From Bacteroidales bacterium (lineage in GTDB: Bacteria > Bacteroidota > Bacteroidia > Bacteroidales > GCA-2748055): DNA of 46,890 nt. Numbering within the stretch: the first letter of the stretch is position 1; every line of letters begins with the position of its first letter. The notes under the pieces were generated by a model. It was not told where the DNA came from and did no database searches. It worked only from the letters and a program-made list of their open reading frames with translations. The stretch spans positions 62,279 to 109,168 of the forward strand of contig JAOZQY010000004.1 of the NCBI GenBank assembly GCA_029931975.1, written 5' to 3'. Both the position numbers and the translations under genes were made by a program. Shown here in pieces: positions 33,627 through 42,867 of the stretch.

Positions 33627-34703
33627 TAAAATCCTGTTATACAGATCAAGGTACTTCTCAGTAATAGTAGTCCAATTAAACTGTGCGACCTCGTTTATAC
33701 AGTTTTGTGAGATATCCTGATGGTTTACTATTATTTTTTCTATACTGGATTTCATTTCATGCATTGACCTTGGATTAACGCTATATCCAACAGATCCTTC
33801 TTTAAAAAAGCCATCAATTCCTCTGTTTTTTGAATAAATAAGTGGAAGACCCTGACTCATAGCTTCAATATAAACCAATCCAAAGGTCTCTTTTGTAGAA
33901 GCCATAATAAAGATGTCTGCGTGGTTGTATATTTCAGATAATGTAGAGCGATCATCAATTCGTCCCAGATAATTAACTCTATCAGAATTTCTAATCATTT
34001 GAATCACTTTTTTTTCCTCATCACCTCCTTCACCCACTATGGTTAATCTGGCCGGGAAATGTTCCACAAGTTTAATGAGAGTGGGAACATTCTTAATCTT
34101 ATGAAAACTACCCACATATAGTAAGTTAAGAGGAGTGTGGAGGTCTGTTTTTGGAAGTTTTCCAGAAGTCAGAAAGGATTGATTGATACCGTTAGGTATG
34201 ATTAAAGATTTTGATTCATATCGGGATCCATATTTTTGCTGAAATTTTCTTTTATAGGCGGGCGAGATGAAAATAATGTATCTGGCATTATCGAGGATCT
34301 GTTTGCCATACCTTTTTAACCAGGGTTTGTATTTCAAAAAGATATCAGTATCAGAAGATCTGAGCGCTACAATAAAAGGGGTGCCAGATTTCTTGTAACA
34401 GGAATTAGCCAGAGAACCATCACTAAAAAGTGTATGGGCATGAATAATATCGGGCTTATTTCTGTGAAACAACGGATTATATTGTTGTTTCAAGATGCGT
34501 CGTTTTCTTGAAAATGAGATTCTGGTAAGTTGGTTTAAAACTTGGGGTGAATCGACATGGTATGGTAGATCAGAACCAACCATTCGGTGTTTGCTATTCC
34601 TGGGATAGAAAACATTTTGCTCAATGTTGTTCTTGTTCAGAGCAAGGAAAAACTCTTGAAATAGCGGAGCCCCAAAGTTGACACATATATGATCAACTAT
34701 CAT
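33621..34703 (-). CDS. GT4-family glycosyltransferase
   Basis: A 360-residue GT-B enzyme. The N-terminal half has PDIIHAHTLFSDGSLA; the C-terminal half has LNLLYVGSFHKIKN (sugar-nucleotide fold start), NYLGRIDD, and the EX7E motif ETFGLVYIE followed by AMSQGLPLI. It should transfer a sugar from a nucleotide donor to a lipid-linked or growing glycan in a retaining reaction at the cytoplasmic membrane face. It is the last gene of the minus-strand run, five bases after the Wzy-like 619-residue protein. Sugar specificity is unknown. Confidence 0.9.
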   Translation of the reverse strand: MIVDHICVNFGAPLFQEFFLALNKNNIEQNVFYPRNSKHRMVGSDLPYHVDSPQVLNQLTRISFSRKRRILKQQYNPLFHRNKPDIIHAHTLFSDGSLANSCYKKSGTPFIVALRSSDTDIFLKYKPWLKRYGKQILDNARYIIFISPAYKRKFQQKYGSRYESKSLIIPNGINQSFLTSGKLPKTDLHTPLNLLYVGSFHKIKNVPTLIKLVEHFPARLTIVGEGGDEEKKVIQMIRNSDRVNYLGRIDDRSTLSEIYNHADIFIMASTKETFGLVYIEAMSQGLPLIYSKNRGIDGFFKEGSVGYSVNPRSMHEMKSSIEKIIVNHQDISQNCINEVAQFNWTTITEKYLDLYNRILS

Positions 34704-34708
34704 AATAC

Positions 34709-36568
34709 TTACAGCTTAACTGTTCTTATTTTTATTAGCAGACCATAGCAAAGTCCGAAAATCAGCATTCCGAGATTTCTGTTTAAAAATGATTCAAAGA
34801 AAAAGCCAGTTGCAAATATGATCGCTGTAGCAAAAGCAAAAGTCAGGAAGTTTGAATTTTGCCTGGAAAACCCTGCAGGGAACATTAGAAACCATATCAT
34901 GCCGATACCGACTACCAGACCAAACATTCCGGTGGTTTCAAGGAACTGGTTATGTGTATTCAAGACTCTCCTGGAATTTCTGTTGTATGCGCTAGAGATG
35001 TAGCTCTGCAGGATCTCTTCTTTATATGTTCCCGGGCCTAAGCCAACTAATGGTTTTTCTCTAATGAGATCAGATGCATTTTCCCACATCAGAATTCTTT
35101 CGTTCAGACCTTTTGTCAGAACATGATCTGAGGATGAATCAATCTTCATATTGCAAAAAACAAGTAGCAGAAGACTTAGGGTTAATGTGAAGGCCGCAAT
35201 ATACCTAAACACATGAGTCAACTTAAATTTCAATATTTGAAAGGATTTTGTTAGGGCATAATAGAGCAGGATCAGGGCAAGGGAGAGGACCGCTGCTCTT
35301 GCGAAAGCGAAAACCAGGGCGATAATAATTAACAGGATAAAAATGATCCTCTCTCTTTTTTGAAGAGCTGGTAGATCTTTTGTAAACAGAATGATTGTAA
35401 GGCTGATCAGATACCAGGCAGACACGTAGGAGTGATGCACCCTGGAAAATATGGATGATTCCAAATAGTAACGAGGATTGGAAAACAACACTGTTTTTGT
35501 TGCAACAGAATCCAGGAGTATGGAAATCCATCCAAAGTGCAAAAAGACTGAAACAATTACCCCTGTTAGCAGTGCAGCATATTGAAGCTCGATCTCATGT
35601 CTGTTGTTTGTATTTAAAGCGACAGCTAACAAGGTTAAGGGTAGTCCGAATTTAACAGCTATGAGACTTATAGATGATATATTATTTCTGTTAAGCAGGA
35701 ATGTGATGACATAGATAAGTAGAAGGATCATTGCAATAATCAGTAGTCTCTGGTTCTCAAGGATACGAGATCGAAAAGACTTCTTCTTCAAGCTTGTGAA
35801 AATCCCTGTAACCACTGCAAGAATTACTAATAAGTTGCAAATTTTTTCCCCGGTTGGCAAAATCAAAATTGCCAGCGCCAGAAGGTAGGAGCCCGGGGAT
35901 ATGCCCTTAAAGTTCAGCTTAGAAATGAATGGAAAAAGTAGAAATACCAGCAGTACTACCAGAAGAACAATGAATATGCTACTCAACAGAGATGGTATTT
36001 CAGGTTTACGGATATTTGTTTTAACAAAGACTTCTTCAAAAGTTGCTCTCATATTAAAATATAATGAAGAGCTAACGGGACCAGAATGGACATTACTTAT
36101 TCTTATGGCATTGTCACTCAGTTGATCCAGTCTTATATTGCCTCCTGCTATCATGTCTTCGCTCCTTAATGAAAATAAGAATTCTCCCTTATCCTTACTT
36201 GAAGCTTTGATTTGCCTGAGGGTAATCACACCTTTCTCAGGGACTGAGCGGAAATAGATACTGAAGAATGCCAGTCGATAGGAAGAGTCAATTTTAAAGA
36301 TATAAGTGTTTTCGGGTATAGAATCGCTGGCTAAGGGGTGAACATGCTTAGTGGTAGTTGGATCGTTTATCGTTTGATAGGAAAGCTCCAATCTGGTATT
36401 TCCAGGTATATCTCCTGTGAGACTTATATAAATAGGCTCATAAATGTAGCTCCGACCTTTAATGTTATTATAGGAGTAGATCAAATAAAGGCTAAACAGC
36501 AGGATGGAAGCCCCCAGAACGATTAGCTTTTTAATAAGCTGATCAAGTTTATGAGATTGATTTTTCAT
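34709..36568 (-). CDS. O-antigen ligase/polymerase-type membrane protein with periplasmic N-terminal domain
   Basis: A 619-residue multi-pass protein. After one N-terminal helix (about 14-31, LIVLGASILLFSLYLIY) comes an extracytoplasmic segment of about 160 residues rich in beta strands (LELSYQTINDPTTTKHVH, YRLAFFSIYFRSVP, ISNVHSGPVSSSLYFNMR). About ten helices follow. The Wzy_C/O-antigen ligase motif appears near 500-540: LVGLGPGTYKEE, VLNTHNQFLETTGMFGLV. Its acceptor may be undecaprenyl-linked glycan or lipid A; ligase and polymerase cannot be separated by sequence. The gene overlaps the flippase gene upstream by 20 bases, so coupled expression is expected. Confidence 0.85.
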   Translation of the reverse strand: MKNQSHKLDQLIKKLIVLGASILLFSLYLIYSYNNIKGRSYIYEPIYISLTGDIPGNTRLELSYQTINDPTTTKHVHPLASDSIPENTYIFKIDSSYRLAFFSIYFRSVPEKGVITLRQIKASSKDKGEFLFSLRSEDMIAGGNIRLDQLSDNAIRISNVHSGPVSSSLYFNMRATFEEVFVKTNIRKPEIPSLLSSIFIVLLVVLLVFLLFPFISKLNFKGISPGSYLLALAILILPTGEKICNLLVILAVVTGIFTSLKKKSFRSRILENQRLLIIAMILLLIYVITFLLNRNNISSISLIAVKFGLPLTLLAVALNTNNRHEIELQYAALLTGVIVSVFLHFGWISILLDSVATKTVLFSNPRYYLESSIFSRVHHSYVSAWYLISLTIILFTKDLPALQKRERIIFILLIIIALVFAFARAAVLSLALILLYYALTKSFQILKFKLTHVFRYIAAFTLTLSLLLLVFCNMKIDSSSDHVLTKGLNERILMWENASDLIREKPLVGLGPGTYKEEILQSYISSAYNRNSRRVLNTHNQFLETTGMFGLVVGIGMIWFLMFPAGFSRQNSNFLTFAFATAIIFATGFFFESFLNRNLGMLIFGLCYGLLIKIRTVKL

Positions 36569-37832
36569 ATTTGATGATATGCGTCAATATGATAACTAAA
36601 TATGAAAAATATATCAATACAAGTAATAGATTATATATTTTTAAATAGCTCCCAATACTTTCAAACTCAATAAGGAACAGACTAGCAATGACCAGAAACT
36701 TTCCAAGCTCCCAGTATGAATTAGTTTTTATTTTGTGCAGGGCAATAAGTATCTGACCAAGGGGTGATATAATAAGCAAAAGTGAAGCGCTGAGTATTAA
36801 ACTTTTCGCATAAATACCAGATACGTCCCATCTCTGGCCAAATACCCATCCAAATATCGCCGGTCCCCAAAAATATATTGTAATAAAGAAAGGAATAGCT
36901 ATCAGGATGCCAAATATCAGGAATCCTTTGAAAAGCCTGATTACAGAAGCACTTTTGTTATAGGCAGCAGAGAAACGCTGCAGGATGATCTGACCTAAAG
37001 AAACACCTATCAAAGCACTTGGGACCGTTAGCATCCTTTGAGTTAGTTCCGCATACCCTACTTCCTGAATGGAGAACTTGGCAAAGATTTGAAATGTAAG
37101 GGCACTTAAAACAAAGGTGTTTAGCAGATTAGAGATGAAGGCATATTTGGGAAACTCAGAGTAGTTTCGAGCATTTTTCTTAATGCTGGCTAGAAGGTTT
37201 GTGGGCATGTGGCTCCAAAGCTCTTTTCTTAATCTGAGCATGCCGGCCAGAGCTGCAGTAAAATTCCCAATTGCTTCACCAAGAGGTAAGCCCCCGAACT
37301 GTCCGAAAAAGCCGGATCCCGATTGAATCAACCCTTCTGAAGCTCTACGGTATATTTTAAGGGATGAAGAAGCCATAAATCGTTTCTGCCGGATGAACAT
37401 TAATTGTGAGGCCAGATTTATGGAGAAAAACAGAGCGGAGAATGGGACTAAGTAAACGATCAGGGAGTATCCTTCCTGAATGCCAAGGATGTTCACTCCA
37501 AAACTACCCAGGATAAATAATATCAGTTCTGTAATGATGAAAGATACAAGCCCAAGAAAAATAATTCCTATGTAAATGGAAACAGAGTCGCTTTTGCTTT
37601 TACAGAGAATAATAGCCTTTTCGTATTTCAGCGAAAATATGATGGCAAGCAGACCAACAGATCTGAAATAGATATCAAAGACCCCGAATTCTTCGACTGT
37701 AAATAATCTTTTTAAAACCGGTTGAAGCAGGATGGGAATCAGCTGGGCAATAAAGGTCCCACCCATAAGGAAACTCAGGTCTTTATATAAATCCTTATTT
37801 AATAGGTGAAAGGGATTCATGAGTTTGTCCAA
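36549..37832 (-). CDS. Wzx-type polysaccharide flippase (first copy)
   Basis: A 427-residue membrane protein with about 12 hydrophobic helices and the MATE/MOP pattern of Wzx flippases: SFLMGGTFIAQLIPILLQPV, LFTVEEFGVFDIYFRSVG, and ending in IIKYEKSIS. These proteins translocate undecaprenyl-diphosphate-linked oligosaccharide units to the periplasmic face. It overlaps the following Wzy-like gene by 20 bases. A second flippase lies at 45517, which suggests two separate glycan units or fused loci. The gene is intact, with start ATG at 37832, six bases after the 837-residue protein. Confidence 0.9.
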   Translation of the reverse strand: MDKLMNPFHLLNKDLYKDLSFLMGGTFIAQLIPILLQPVLKRLFTVEEFGVFDIYFRSVGLLAIIFSLKYEKAIILCKSKSDSVSIYIGIIFLGLVSFIITELILFILGSFGVNILGIQEGYSLIVYLVPFSALFFSINLASQLMFIRQKRFMASSSLKIYRRASEGLIQSGSGFFGQFGGLPLGEAIGNFTAALAGMLRLRKELWSHMPTNLLASIKKNARNYSEFPKYAFISNLLNTFVLSALTFQIFAKFSIQEVGYAELTQRMLTVPSALIGVSLGQIILQRFSAAYNKSASVIRLFKGFLIFGILIAIPFFITIYFWGPAIFGWVFGQRWDVSGIYAKSLILSASLLLIISPLGQILIALHKIKTNSYWELGKFLVIASLFLIEFESIGSYLKIYNLLLVLIYFSYLVIILTHIIKYEKSIS

Positions 37833-37838
37833 ATAGTA

Positions 37839-40352
37839 CTAATTGCTTCCTTTGGCTTGTTCATTCACAAGATATCGAGTAATGAATGGAACAAGAGACA
37901 GCATGGCAAAAATGGGAACATTAAAGTGGCTATCACTACTGATAAATACAAAAACAAAAGTAATCAAGAAAAGGATAAAAAACAGAAGATGATGTTTTCT
38001 GTATTTCCAATAATACCAGAGGGATAGTGCTAGAAAGTATATATAGAAGACTCCACCTATGATCCCGGAGTACAGAAAGGAAGAAATAATGGGATTGTGG
38101 GGATAGTCAATCCGATCCTCCTCAGGGTAGAATTTTTTGCCGAATTTTTTCAGATAGTCAAACCCCCCGCCAAAAAGCTTGTTGGTCCAATTGTATTCTG
38201 TTTTCCATAGTTCGAATGCGTATTTCCATCGTTCTGTTCTTTCGGAAAATGGTTTCTTATCCTCTATTCCAAGTTCTTTAGTAATTCTTGCCTCCTCAAG
38301 TCTATTTATCAAATCAATTTTTTCATCAGCATACATTGGACGATCCAGAGTATCGTGGCATAGTAGTTCAATATCAGCAAAATCAATGATTGTATTGGCT
38401 TTCTGACTGTTCATGAATGTTGGAATATCCCCGTAGTGGTCATTATCGAATTTGTAGCTTGCTATACATTCAAACCATTCCTCGTCTAATGGGAAAATGT
38501 TTTTTTGGAGAAGATGTTGTTTCTGTTCCTCTCCTTCAACCCACCATCCAATATTAAATGGAGATTCTTCCCCTTTAATCACACGGAATTTAAATCGGAA
38601 ATGGTATATAAGACCTTTATAATAGAATATTTCCCTTCCCTGATAGACCAATGGCCAATATCCCTTTCCGTTATTTCTGCTTACCCGAATGGCCTTTCCA
38701 TATTGTGTATCTACAAGCTCATGATTGACAGTATCAGGGGTTTCAGTTCCCCAGAAAACCAAACCATTTTCGAAGTTGCTGTTATAGAATAGATTATGAC
38801 CTTCAATATGCTTGATCTGATCAAGAAATTTTGGGCGATCTAGTGGATCATCACAAGTTAATTCTATGTCAGCAAAATCAATAATGCTGTGCGCTTGCTG
38901 AGAATTCATAAATACCCGTAGATTGTACTGATCACTTTTGAATCTATAGGATGCTGTATATTCAAACCACTCGTTTTCAAGTCTTCTTATATTTTTAGGA
39001 AGCCTATTTATAAAACCATCACCCTCATTAACCCACCATCCAATCATAAATGGTACCTCACTCCCTTTTATGACATGATATTTAAATTTAAATGTATAAG
39101 TAACTCCTTTATAATATATAATCTTTCTTCCAGTATAAGCTAGGGGCCAATATCCTTCACCTTCAAATCGACTCACTCTAAGTGATTTACCATAATCAGA
39201 ATTGATTATTTCATGCTTTATTGAATCTGGACAAAAGTCGCCCCAGAATTTTAATCCAAGCTTAAAATTACCATTATACAGGATGTTATTGGGATTCTTT
39301 TTGCTCTCAAATCTCAACCAATAATCATTTGTCAGATCTCTGTAACCGTTCCTGATTGTACCCTGTACCAGGTTATTGTAGGTGGCATATTTCTCCCAGT
39401 TGCGCTTGTCATTTTCATAGGCGGCGGCCTTTGGCCAAATTTTATCATATAGTATTGTATATGTTATACTTGGAATGAAAATAGTACTATAGCGGTAGAC
39501 AGTTCTTGCAATTTTTGTTTTGGTAGATTTTTCGATAATAATCGCTGATCTGAAAGGAATTAGTAAGACTAATATTAGCAATGTACTACTGATCAATACG
39601 TTAAAAAATAGTATGTTTTTATATAATACTTGTTGTTTCTCTCTCCTTTTTATGATTACATAAAATACTAATACTAGAAAGGTTAGTGCTAATACGATAA
39701 GACCACGACGAGAACCTGTTAAAACTATATTTAGGAAGAATAGAAATAATATAGCCTGATTGATAATTAAACAATTTCGAATAACCTTCTTCCGGATAGC
39801 ATATAATAAGATAATCAGTGAGATGATGAAGTAACCTGCATAGAAATTATAATCAGAGACTAGAGAAGAACCGTATTTGTAAAACATTGAGAAAAGCCCA
39901 AGGTTTAAATCAAGAATAAAATTCAACCATTTTAAAAGCCCTAGTGTGCCAACTAACAAGGTAAGAATCACCCATTTTTTCGTAATCTTAATCAGCTGTA
40001 TATGAACGTGAAATTCAAAATATATCAGACAGAGAAATGTAATTACAAGGAAATTTATCAGGCTTTTAATTGATAGAAGCTCAAATTGAGAAGACAATAC
40101 TATGCCTAGAATTATGAATAAACCAAGAATTAGGAATTCTTTTATAACAATAAGGAAGCTAATTATTCTATTAATTTTATTTTCTCTTACAAAAATGTAC
40201 AAGTAGCATATTATAAGAGTAGCACTTGAAATAATAAACAAATACTTAAGTGGTTCTGCTATCGTTCTCAATAAATAAAATAGCACTGTAAGTATCCAGA
40301 GATAAGATACAATACTTTTTTTTCTGTTATTCCTAAAAAACGTGAAATCCAT
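37839..40352 (-). CDS. O-antigen ligase/polymerase-type protein with two tandem carbohydrate-binding-like repeats
   Basis: An 837-residue protein, about twice the usual length of the family. Ten or so helices occupy residues 15-290 (for example YLWILTVLFYLLRTIAEP). A large periplasmic loop carries two tandem repeats, about 354-515 and 520-680. Each has NxxYNxNFxxGLxFWG, YGKxxRVSR, GYWPLxYxGRxIxYYKG, FxIGWWV, FMNSQxAxxIIDFADIELxC and DRP motifs. They resemble CBM4/9-type jelly-roll domains. The C-terminal part returns to membrane (about 750-837) with YPHNPIISSFLYSG, the Wzy_C HN motif. No other similar fusion is known to me. The repeats may bind the polymer product or peptidoglycan. The sequence is AT-rich compared with the left half of the window. 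Confidence 0.85.
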   Translation of the reverse strand: MDFTFFRNNRKKSIVSYLWILTVLFYLLRTIAEPLKYLFIISSATLIICYLYIFVRENKINRIISFLIVIKEFLILGLFIILGIVLSSQFELLSIKSLINFLVITFLCLIYFEFHVHIQLIKITKKWVILTLLVGTLGLLKWLNFILDLNLGLFSMFYKYGSSLVSDYNFYAGYFIISLIILLYAIRKKVIRNCLIINQAILFLFFLNIVLTGSRRGLIVLALTFLVLVFYVIIKRREKQQVLYKNILFFNVLISSTLLILVLLIPFRSAIIIEKSTKTKIARTVYRYSTIFIPSITYTILYDKIWPKAAAYENDKRNWEKYATYNNLVQGTIRNGYRDLTNDYWLRFESKKNPNNILYNGNFKLGLKFWGDFCPDSIKHEIINSDYGKSLRVSRFEGEGYWPLAYTGRKIIYYKGVTYTFKFKYHVIKGSEVPFMIGWWVNEGDGFINRLPKNIRRLENEWFEYTASYRFKSDQYNLRVFMNSQQAHSIIDFADIELTCDDPLDRPKFLDQIKHIEGHNLFYNSNFENGLVFWGTETPDTVNHELVDTQYGKAIRVSRNNGKGYWPLVYQGREIFYYKGLIYHFRFKFRVIKGEESPFNIGWWVEGEEQKQHLLQKNIFPLDEEWFECIASYKFDNDHYGDIPTFMNSQKANTIIDFADIELLCHDTLDRPMYADEKIDLINRLEEARITKELGIEDKKPFSERTERWKYAFELWKTEYNWTNKLFGGGFDYLKKFGKKFYPEEDRIDYPHNPIISSFLYSGIIGGVFYIYFLALSLWYYWKYRKHHLLFFILFLITFVFVFISSDSHFNVPIFAMLSLVPFITRYLVNEQAKGSN

Positions 40353-40465
40353 TATATTGCAGCAGTTCCAAGAAGTATATTTTGTTTTCTAAGAGCTAGT
40401 TTGAGGACTGTGTTTAGTTGTCTGATTTCAATTAGCATAATATACCCCTAAGCTTAAATGTAACG

Positions 40466-41305
40466 CTATTTTTCTTTGCTAATAAATTCGTCTAATTGAT
40501 TAAGCACCCTCTCATTAATCTTCCTTCGTTCTTTGTCAAAGAACCACCCATAGGTATTAAAATATGTTACAGCTGATCTGATGTATATTTTGAAGAGTCT
40601 GATTTTTTTTGTAGCTCCACGTTCATAGCCATGAAGGATTGAAACAGATGGGAAATATAAAGTTTTATAATTCTTATGAATTTTCCTTGACAAATCGTTG
40701 TCTTCAAAATACATGAAAAATCTTTCATCAAACAGGCCAACATTCTTAATTACTTCCATACGATAGAGGCTAAAACAACCTGATAACATAGGAACGTTGA
40801 GTTCTATGTTATCATAGTTGAACAAAACGTATTGACAATATTTTTTATTAAATATCCACCTCAAAGGTCTTATGAGTCTGATCAATAAACTAAATGGAGA
40901 TGGTAGTAGCTTTGGTAGATATTGTACACTGTTATCAAGATTAAGCACTTTAGGCATAATAGCTCCAATATCAGAATCGGAACCCATTTTAGCTACTAGT
41001 ATTTCTATGATTTTCGAATCGAATTTCACATCCGGGTTCAGGATAAAATGAAAATTGCTATTCAGATTAATAGCTTCATTAATTGCTATGTTGTGGGCAG
41101 CTCCGAATCCCAGATTTTCACCATTATAGATATATACTATTTTTTTATTGGAACATACAACTTCAAGATTCCTGGTCTTTGAATTATCAGATACCAACAG
41201 AATGCACTCTAAACTGGTATCCAGAAAAGCGTCTATAATACATTTAATGTCATTCTCAGGATTATTGTATGTGACAAGAGAGGCTGAGATCAAACCTTTT
41301 CCCAT
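40466..41305 (-). CDS. GT2-family glycosyltransferase, WbbL (rhamnosyl)-like
   Basis: A 279-residue GT-A enzyme. It shows ASLVTYNNPENDIKCII at the first strand, YNGENLGFGAAHNIAINEAI, the metal-site motif FILNPDVKFD, and FDERFFMYFEDNDLSRKIH, the acceptor/base region typical of rhamnosyltransferase-like GT2 proteins. It is soluble apart from peripheral attachment. It overlaps the acetyltransferase gene upstream by 16 bases. A 113-base gap separates it from the 837-residue protein, the longest gap in the run. Donor sugar is not determined. Confidence 0.9.
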   Translation of the reverse strand: MGKGLISASLVTYNNPENDIKCIIDAFLDTSLECILLVSDNSKTRNLEVVCSNKKIVYIYNGENLGFGAAHNIAINEAINLNSNFHFILNPDVKFDSKIIEILVAKMGSDSDIGAIMPKVLNLDNSVQYLPKLLPSPFSLLIRLIRPLRWIFNKKYCQYVLFNYDNIELNVPMLSGCFSLYRMEVIKNVGLFDERFFMYFEDNDLSRKIHKNYKTLYFPSVSILHGYERGATKKIRLFKIYIRSAVTYFNTYGWFFDKERRKINERVLNQLDEFISKEK

Positions 41306-41904
41306 TTATTTACATTTTCATTATACTTCTTAACAACTCTAGCGGGGATCCCTAATGCAATTGTATTTTCCGGGATACTTTTGGTTACAACTGAATTAGC
41401 TCCTATAATAGAACCTTTTCCAATTGTGACCCCCTTTAATATGGTTACATTTTCACCTATCCAAACATTTTCTTCAATTATGATTGGTTCGGCAGATAAA
41501 GCCCTGTCATTAGGCTTTGAATGTGGTGAGTCGTGTTCAAAACTACCGGAATAGCTGCCATGCTGTATATCACTTATAAATACTTTGCTGGCAATTAATA
41601 CATTGTCTCCAATAGTAATTGACATTATTCCAGCAATATGAACATAATCATTTATTTCAATATTGTTACCGAATTTTATAATGATACCATTGTTTTTAAG
41701 GGGGAAGCCTTCTATTCGACACCCTATACCTGTTGTCAATTGTTTTCCAAAATCAATATAGCGCTTTCCTCTAACTTCAATCGGAAATCTAATGAGCCTT
41801 GAGGATTGAAAAAACAGCTTAGTTCTAAAGTAATAAGAAAGGAGTTTTAATAAACCCCAGAAACCGTAAATCTTGAATTTCGAAGTTGATTTATGTGTAC
41901 TCAT
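41290..41904 (-). CDS. Left-handed beta-helix acetyltransferase, WcaF-like
   Basis: A 204-residue protein with many hexapeptide repeats (for example IMSITIGDNVLIASKVFISD, and EENVWIGENVTILKGVTIGK). His-containing loops (DIQHGSYSGSF, HDSPHSKPND) form the acetyl-CoA site region. It resembles WcaF/WcaB O-acetyltransferases of colanic acid loci and would add an acetyl group to a sugar in the repeat unit. It lies six bases downstream of the GT2 gene at 41911 and overlaps the WbbL-like gene by 16 bases. Confidence 0.9.
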   Translation of the reverse strand: MSTHKSTSKFKIYGFWGLLKLLSYYFRTKLFFQSSRLIRFPIEVRGKRYIDFGKQLTTGIGCRIEGFPLKNNGIIIKFGNNIEINDYVHIAGIMSITIGDNVLIASKVFISDIQHGSYSGSFEHDSPHSKPNDRALSAEPIIIEENVWIGENVTILKGVTIGKGSIIGANSVVTKSIPENTIALGIPARVVKKYNENVNKWEKV

Positions 41905-41910
41905 CTGGGG

Positions 41911-42798
41911 TCAATTCATTATTTTCTTGTATAGTTTAAATCCGATGTAGGGTATTATATAGATTACTTTTGCCGTTATTTCTATAAAGTTACTATTTAT
42001 CCATGAAAGCTTCTCCAGCCAAGAAAGAAAGTGGTGCTCAATGAGACATATGCGATATATAACTCTGATGCCCGGGGATACATTGCTACTATAGAAAAGC
42101 TTTAAATGATCATTTCCTAAATATTCCCAGATCATTGCTCTAACCTGTATATGCGCCCTAGCCCTTTTGACAGTGTTGTTTCCCCGAAGTCTAACTTTGC
42201 AGAGAATCTGCGGTATTAAGCAAATATCATGTTCGGAAGATAGAAGTAACCACAGATAATTATCTTGTCCGAACCTCATTTTCTCATGGAACCTAAGGTC
42301 AAATCTGTTTTTGAGATATTTAGCTCTTATCATTACACATGGAGTGGCAATATTTATAGAAGCTAGGCTTCCTGGGAAAGTGTTATTTTTACTTTCAGGG
42401 CCATAAATCCTAGCAATACTATCAGTTTGATTATCCGCAAACTGTGCCCAGTATGTATGTGACCAGATTGCTTTGGTCTCATCCATTCGTTTAACTTGTA
42501 ATTCAAGTTTTGGAGGCTCCCAGACATCATCTGAATCAAGGAAAGCTATATATTCTCCTTTTGCCATTTCAATACCGAGATTCCTAGCAGATCCCGGGCC
42601 CCCGTTTTCTTTCCATTTATATGTTATTCTATCCTTGTAGTCATGCAGAAATGATGAGATATCCTCCTGCGAACCATCATTAATAACAATAATTTCAAAA
42701 TCAGTGAACGTTTGACATAATACGCTTTCGATTGCTTCAATAAGCCAGTTTACCTGATTATAGAACGGAATAACAACACTTACCTTTTTGTTACTCAT
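41911..42798 (-). CDS. GT2-family glycosyltransferase
   Basis: A 295-residue GT-A enzyme. The nucleotide-sugar domain has VSVVIPFYNQVNWLIEAIES, FEIIVINDGSQEDI and NGGPGSARNLGIEMAKGEY; the metal-binding DxD motif is FLDSDDVW. The C-terminal part has the acceptor region (FHEKMRFGQDNYLWLLLS). No membrane helix is strong except a weak hydrophobic end (VIYIIPYIGFKLY). It ends six bases before the acetyltransferase start. Sugar specificity unknown. Confidence 0.9.
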   Translation of the reverse strand: MSNKKVSVVIPFYNQVNWLIEAIESVLCQTFTDFEIIVINDGSQEDISSFLHDYKDRITYKWKENGGPGSARNLGIEMAKGEYIAFLDSDDVWEPPKLELQVKRMDETKAIWSHTYWAQFADNQTDSIARIYGPESKNNTFPGSLASINIATPCVMIRAKYLKNRFDLRFHEKMRFGQDNYLWLLLSSEHDICLIPQILCKVRLRGNNTVKRARAHIQVRAMIWEYLGNDHLKLFYSSNVSPGIRVIYRICLIEHHFLSWLEKLSWINSNFIEITAKVIYIIPYIGFKLYKKIMN

Positions 42799-42867
42799 AG
42801 TAGATACAATGAAAGAGAGTACTCAGTTTAACTGTATTTATTACTTCCATTTCCGATTTATTGCGAC

